A DNA stretch of 35,426 bases. Source: JALGWA01 sp964604955. GTDB lineage: Bacteria; Arandabacterota; Arandabacteria; Arandabacterales; JALGWA01. The stretch spans positions 1 through 35,426 of the forward strand of contig CAZSBE010000022.1 in the NCBI GenBank assembly GCA_964604955.1. The letters are read 5' to 3'. Below are positions 32,001 to 35,426 of the stretch, piece after piece (position 1 is the stretch's first letter; every line of letters begins with the position of its first letter). A model generated the notes under the pieces. The model was given only the letters and a program-made list of their open reading frames with translations, did not search any database and was not told the origin of the DNA. Both the position numbers and the translations under genes were made by a program.

Positions 32001-34508
32001 GCTCCGGAGAACGTCACGTATTCCCTCGGCACAGGCTATGTCGAACTCGCGTGGGAGCCCAGCCAGGACAGCCGCATCCATCATTACGAGATATACCGCG
32101 GAAGCGAGACACTCCAGAGCGAGCTCATCGGCTTGACGCCGGGGCACTCGCGTTTCGTCGACTACGGCATCGATGATGAGGAAGATTATTTCTATAAGGT
32201 CAGGGCCCGCGACGACATGGGTAACGGCAGCGACCTTACCGGCGAGCTGGAAGTCTGGACGGCCGCGCCATATCTGGAGGGATTCCCGGCCGAAATCCGC
32301 GGCGCCGCCTGGTCGTCGCCGGTAGCGGGCGACGCCGATCACGACGGGCTCAAGGAGATCTTCGTGGGGTCGAGAGGCCAGGACCTGGCGGCATTCGACG
32401 CCGGCGGCGACGAGCTCTACGGTTACCCCTATACATGCACCTGTGAAGTCCGGTCCTCACCGGCGCTCGTCGACCTCGACGGCGACGGCACGCTCGAGTG
32501 CGTGTTCGGCATCGGCATGGACGTTGTGGGAGGCGAAAGCTGCGCCCGGATCGTGGCCCTCAACCATGACGGAACTCCGGTGACCCCCGGGAACAACCCG
32601 GGCCTCGATCCGGGGGCGCCCGGGTGGCCGCGTACGGTGGGGTCCCTGGTGCGGTCGGCCCCGGCGGTCTACGACCTTGACGATGACGGGCATCCCGAGA
32701 TACTCATCGGGACCATGGGCAAGGTGGACGGCTACGGGCCGCTCTATGCCTACAGGTACGACGGCTCGCCCTACTTCGAAGGCGGGGCCGTATTCGGACG
32801 GTGCCTTAATGTCATCTGGACGTCGCCCTGTGTCGCCGACCTTGACGATGACGACAGGCCGGAAGTTATCGTTGCCGACCTCTCGGGCGGCATATACATC
32901 TGGAAGTGGGACGGAGGGGCTTACCTGGCCGATTCCACCGGGCTGCTCGCCGACACGCCTGCGGCCTTCTGGGCCTCGCCCGCGGTGGGAGACGTGGACG
33001 GCGACGGCGATCCTGAGATCGTCGCGGTCAACGACTGGGGCCAGGTCTACGTATGGAACCATGACGGCAGCCCGGCCGGCGGTGAGGGGGGCCGTATCGC
33101 GGCCCTCGGCGGAACGTGCTGGTCCGACCCCGCGCTTGCGGACTTCGACGGCGATGGCGCTCTGGAGATAGTATTCGGTCTCGGGCCGGACCCCGGTAGG
33201 CTCGTATTGCTCAAAGGCGACGGCAGCCCGTATGGGGACCAAGCCGTCATCTTCACAAGCGAGCATTCCATGGGCTGGTCCTCGCCGGCAATAGCCGATA
33301 TCGATGAAGACGGCGAGCTCGAGATAATCGCATGCAGCATGGACGCGCGGGTATTCGGCCTCAACGCCGACGGGACGCGCGCGAGGGGCTTTCCCCGCAG
33401 GATCGACGGGTTCATTTACTCAAGCCCGCTCATTGACGACCTGGACATGGACGGCGACATGGAACTCGTAGTCGCCGGATATGACGCGAGGGTCCATGTC
33501 TGGGACCTCGCCGCCCCGTATTCCAAGGAAGCCGTACCCTGGGGCATGTACCATCACGATATCTGGCACACCGGCGCGGCCGGTTTCGAGGCGCCCGGCG
33601 ATACGATGCCTCCGCACTACACCGTCGGTGTTTTCAAGGGTACGGTCGTGGATCGGGTACTCGACATCTACGTTGCGCCGAGCGAGTTTACCTCGGGCGC
33701 GCCCACCGTCCAGATTGCCTCGGCGTCGGGCCGGGAGGCGCTGGTGGTGGAAGCCGTGCCCTCGGCGATGCGGACCTACCGCGCTCATTACCTGACCGAG
33801 GCGGCCCACGCCGAGACGGTCCTGGTATCGTCCACCGATCTCAGCGGCAATACCGGCACCGCCAGGCGCGTGATCACCTATTCGAAGCTCGTCGGCGGCG
33901 AGCTCGTGGCGCTGAGTTTCGACGGCGTGATCGAAGCCGGGTCCGGGCCTCTGGGGGCGGCGCCCGTGGTCGGCATCCTGCCTGTTGACGCGGCGTATCT
34001 GGAGAGCACGAAGGGCGCGGTGGTGGAGGGGCAGGCCTATAATGTCTGTTCGTTCGGTGCCGGAGGAGAGACGCTGAGGCTCCGCGTAGCGGCGGGCCCC
34101 GATGACGCCGTTTACTTCTACGACGGCGCATGGGTTCAGGCCCCGGGACAGTTCCGGGACGGCGATGTGCTGGTCCTGCCGGAAGCCGCCCCGGGCGTTT
34201 ACGGCCTGGGCGGGCGCACTATCCCGGTGGACCGTGCACTGAGAATGAACCTGGCGGGCCCCAATCCTTTCGCCGGCGAATGCCGCGTCTCCCTGGGGGG
34301 AGCGCCCGGCAGCCGAGTGAGAGTGCGCGTCTTCGACGTGAGGGGCAGGCTTGTCGCCGGCATATATGAAGGTAAACTGGGTCTGGCCGGAGACCTCGTC
34401 TGGGATGGTCGCGACGGAGGCGGCCGCAGGGTCTCAAGCGGAATATACTTCATCAACGCTGAAACTTCCTCGGCTGCGGTATCGAGGAAAATCATCTACG
34501 TGAGGTAA
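29016..34508 (+). CDS. Giant secreted gingipain-type (C25) cysteine protease with FN3 and FG-GAP repeats
   Basis: 1830 residues. Signal peptide 1-18 (LLLFLILMPVAAHG). Then a propeptide-like region, and a peptidase C25 domain (about 188-556) with catalytic H426 in SHIGHGDFFRL and C461 in YMMNCASANPG; the 35-residue spacing is close to gingipain RgpB (33). A carboxypeptidase-regulatory-like Ig fold (about 570-645) and low-complexity Gly/Asp-rich beta domains follow, then FN3 (about 995-1083). Eight FG-GAP/VCBS-type repeats with D-x-D-x-D-G calcium loops (about 1090-1505; e.g. SPAVGDVDGDGDPEIVA) suggest a beta-propeller. The C-terminus (about 1743-1830) has MNLAGPNPFAGE, VRVFDVRGRLV, WDGRDGGGRRVSSGIYFI and KIIYVR, a FlgD-Ig / type IX sorting-like domain. 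AAGGAG (29001-29006) overlaps the upstream stop. Presumably cell-surface or released; substrate unknown. Confidence 0.88.
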   Translation: MKCALLLFLILMPVAAHGLSIDVEVGREPDMALLGAATPGEAGRLPERLIEVRVLPPGMRVAGYEVISEEWVAAAGPAAFGPEASGGTGDLIYVGSGELFGYNLLMVAAEPMRAAADGPEVLKSMRLKVECEAGGTELAVERRGEVTDRLLEVAMREAFGVDVSGQGTWVVTGAAGQVTDAPSLDGSAVDCVIITNDLLAGEFERLAAWHDLMGIRTVVKTVDWIESRYPGSDTPERIRNFLKDAYRKWGTVYALLGGDPPVVPMRVLRYGWLWNVTADTADDIPVDCYYSNLDGNWNADGDWLFGEGGVVDDGIDAYADIVVGRAPVESVEDARTFVDKTILYARGGKPGDWYDRTVFMAQVIEPDAGFDGAEFAESILEHFPSSYDKTKLYQNDTAYDGAIHETLADCMYQMSRGAGIVSHIGHGDFFRLNLGDEMMWRWHADALSNDSTFFFLYMMNCASANPGVESIAKNFIRNPTGGAVALIGNQIFAAPRNGLGLEEAVFDLLFSSDNLTLGVVTTIPRHTYALPSRNYPWWTYLNNILYGDPCLRLWERTPGSLDVTGWAAMALGDSLYSVTVGGGGPGIAGAVVVLSGERGEYGAAVTDASGHAAVRFRPRGPGAVDLVVSAEGYLPHEGTLNVTGTGGRLYVSRLAVDDSGDSPHAGNGDGEAGWGERLGLGAGVVNGAAGMLGGVTGNLSPVAGCSLGVNLEFTGVAVDPPVYVGAGRRSPGSIPFGLSAGGDVLGRSTRDLGEEDGCWVWLDSRGWHVRMAGTGEAGFAYRCSIEVYGEAGGYLEQQLESDDMLTAGDGYFLLAGELTDNDFEDGFDFQSGYDRVVVVHDGAETYGSVGSAEVMRYFDVEFTAGSGDGLPVWFELALLDGGGNRWYEYFPVVVADGLPEVEAFSGFGGFPYDFTIGVRNAGGGGLRGVVGTVRALGGITISDSTSSYGDIAAGEYAGGDDYTYSGAAGGAVLEVEIRDAYGRAWLDTVYERAVDAPENVTYSLGTGYVELAWEPSQDSRIHHYEIYRGSETLQSELIGLTPGHSRFVDYGIDDEEDYFYKVRARDDMGNGSDLTGELEVWTAAPYLEGFPAEIRGAAWSSPVAGDADHDGLKEIFVGSRGQDLAAFDAGGDELYGYPYTCTCEVRSSPALVDLDGDGTLECVFGIGMDVVGGESCARIVALNHDGTPVTPGNNPGLDPGAPGWPRTVGSLVRSAPAVYDLDDDGHPEILIGTMGKVDGYGPLYAYRYDGSPYFEGGAVFGRCLNVIWTSPCVADLDDDDRPEVIVADLSGGIYIWKWDGGAYLADSTGLLADTPAAFWASPAVGDVDGDGDPEIVAVNDWGQVYVWNHDGSPAGGEGGRIAALGGTCWSDPALADFDGDGALEIVFGLGPDPGRLVLLKGDGSPYGDQAVIFTSEHSMGWSSPAIADIDEDGELEIIACSMDARVFGLNADGTRARGFPRRIDGFIYSSPLIDDLDMDGDMELVVAGYDARVHVWDLAAPYSKEAVPWGMYHHDIWHTGAAGFEAPGDTMPPHYTVGVFKGTVVDRVLDIYVAPSEFTSGAPTVQIASASGREALVVEAVPSAMRTYRAHYLTEAAHAETVLVSSTDLSGNTGTARRVITYSKLVGGELVALSFDGVIEAGSGPLGAAPVVGILPVDAAYLESTKGAVVEGQAYNVCSFGAGGETLRLRVAAGPDDAVYFYDGAWVQAPGQFRDGDVLVLPEAAPGVYGLGGRTIPVDRALRMNLAGPNPFAGECRVSLGGAPGSRVRVRVFDVRGRLVAGIYEGKLGLAGDLVWDGRDGGGRRVSSGIYFINAETSSAAVSRKIIYVR

Positions 34509-34510
34509 GC

Positions 34511-35410
34511 ATGGGAAAGCGATTGCTTCTTGTCGTTGTGCTCGCTGTAGGCATCGGTGCGGGTTGCGGTGGCGGTGGCGGCGGGGGCTCGGGGCCGGAT
34601 ACGGACCCGCCCATAATCACGAGTGGTCCCAAAGCCTCCGGCATCGACCATCAGGGCGCGACCATCACCTGGGCCACGGATGAGAGCGCGACATCCATCG
34701 TGAAGTACGGCACGACGACTGCGTATGCTGATTCGGTGACGGACGGCGCCTACGTCAAGAGCCACTCTCTGACCCTGGGCGGTCTCAATCCCGTCACGCT
34801 GTACCACTACAAGGTCTACTCCGCCGACGAGGCGGGAAACCGGGTTAGCTCCTCGGACAGGACCTTCACGACGGAAAGTCCCGTGGGCAAACTTGTCGGC
34901 GAGGGCTGGGATTTCTTCGAGACCGCTGAGTATGACTCGTGCCTCTCGAGGTTCCAGGCTGCGGCCGCGCTGGATCCGGACGACATAGGCGCGCTCGAGG
35001 GGCTGGTCTGGGCTCACCTCTATATGTATGAGTTCGGGGACTGCGCCGCGGCGCTGGGAGCCGCGCTGGCCGTTGACCCCGGCAGGCGGGATTGTCTGGT
35101 GGCGGCCGTCTTCCTGTATCAGGCCACCGAAGCGTTCGGGGAAGCCATAACGGCGGCCGACGCCGCGCTGGCCGTGATCGGACCGTCCTATGTGTTCGGG
35201 CACGACGGCAGCGTCACCGACGAGGACGTGAGGTACTCTCTTATTCTGGCGCTGGCAGGAAGCGGCGATTTCAGCGGGGCCCTCGAGGAGGCCAGGAAAC
35301 TCGATGCTTCGATCGACATCGACCCCGCCGACCCGGGTACCTGGGGCGGTCATTCCACGTTCGAGGAGGCCATGATCGCCATGATCGAGGACCTGCGCAA
35401 CCGGGCCTGA
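34511..35410 (+). CDS. Lipoprotein with FN3-like and TPR-like regions
   Basis: 299 residues, complete. Signal peptide 1-18 with a lipobox at VGIGAGC: C19 would be lipidated, and -3 is Gly rather than the usual Leu. A run of seven glycines follows C19, a flexible tether seen in exported lipoproteins. Residues about 33-120 form an FN3/purple-acid-phosphatase-N-like domain (ATITWATDESATSIVKYGTT, then YHYKVYSADEAGN). Residues about 125-230 are Ala-rich helical pairs (CLSRFQAAAALDPDD, FGDCAAALGAALAVDPGR) resembling TPR repeats. GAGG (34502-34505) precedes the ATG, two bases after the protease stop, so the two are probably co-expressed. Function unknown; perhaps a surface partner of the protease. 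Confidence 0.8.
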   Translation: MGKRLLLVVVLAVGIGAGCGGGGGGGSGPDTDPPIITSGPKASGIDHQGATITWATDESATSIVKYGTTTAYADSVTDGAYVKSHSLTLGGLNPVTLYHYKVYSADEAGNRVSSSDRTFTTESPVGKLVGEGWDFFETAEYDSCLSRFQAAAALDPDDIGALEGLVWAHLYMYEFGDCAAALGAALAVDPGRRDCLVAAVFLYQATEAFGEAITAADAALAVIGPSYVFGHDGSVTDEDVRYSLILALAGSGDFSGALEEARKLDASIDIDPADPGTWGGHSTFEEAMIAMIEDLRNRA

Positions 35411-35426
35411 GCCCCCTGGGTCTTCG

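Noticed and set aside
1..35426. CRISPR arrays, tRNA or rRNA genes, prophage or integrative elements
   Set aside because: No regularly spaced repeats, no cloverleaf or rRNA-like stretch in the short intergenic gaps, and no integrase, transposase or phage genes seen.

Overview
This is a gene-dense, chromosomal-looking stretch of high-GC DNA (about 60-65% GC by eye). Every supported gene lies on the + strand and there is almost no intergenic space. It comes from a diderm (Gram-negative-type) bacterium: it encodes Lnt, an Lgt homologue, MreBCD/PBP2/RodA, an outer-membrane barrel of the Wzi kind, a lipoprotein, and a giant secreted protease. The protease ends in a C-terminal module of the FlgD-Ig / type IX-sorting kind, as is common in the FCB superphylum and related uncultured phyla. 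The visible promoters are ordinary sigma-70 type (TTGAC / 16-18 bp / TATnnT) rather than the Bacteroidota TTTG/TAnnTTTG type. An FCB-affiliated candidate phylum is therefore my inference; I cannot name the species. AGG (Arg) and ATA (Ile) codons are frequent for such a GC-rich genome, and many starts are TTG or GTG.

Layout. Bases 1-188 hold a short repeat-like motif and no gene. 189-2738: a SAM methyltransferase and a ZomB/AftB-like membrane glycosyltransferase. 2959-3642: a conserved hypothetical protein. 3812-8558: purM, a sigma-54 activator without a sensor domain, archaeal-type phosphoglycerate mutase (apgM) and lnt. 8694-13142: asd, a solitary EcfT, truA, a small transaldolase and an HtrA-type protease. 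13152-19636: a purine cluster purB-purL-purQ-(double PurS)-purF. 19633-20666: a small membrane protein and radC. 20676-26039: the elongasome operon mreB-mreC-mreD-mrdA-rodA. 26060-27530: lgt, broken by one in-frame amber codon, and comF. 27506-35410: a surface cassette of a Wzi-like barrel, a 1830-residue gingipain-type (C25) protease with FG-GAP repeats, and an FN3/TPR-like lipoprotein.

How it fits together. From about 8.6 kb to the end the genes are mostly separated by fewer than 35 bases or overlap by 1-38 bases (GTGA, ATGA and TGATG junctions), which suggests very long co-transcribed units with translational coupling. PurF, PurL/Q/S, PurM and PurB cover steps 1, 4, 5 and the two PurB steps of purine synthesis; purD, purN, purE/K, purC and purH are not here. 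MreBCD, PBP2 and RodA drive lateral wall growth. Lgt and Lnt are the first and last enzymes of lipoprotein maturation and would serve the terminal lipoprotein.

Most worth a second look: the amber codon inside lgt; the free-standing tandem PurS protein, which looks like a covalent PurS dimer; the multi-domain C25 protease and its surface cassette; the sensor-less sigma-54 activator with no recognisable target promoter here; and the orphan EcfT.
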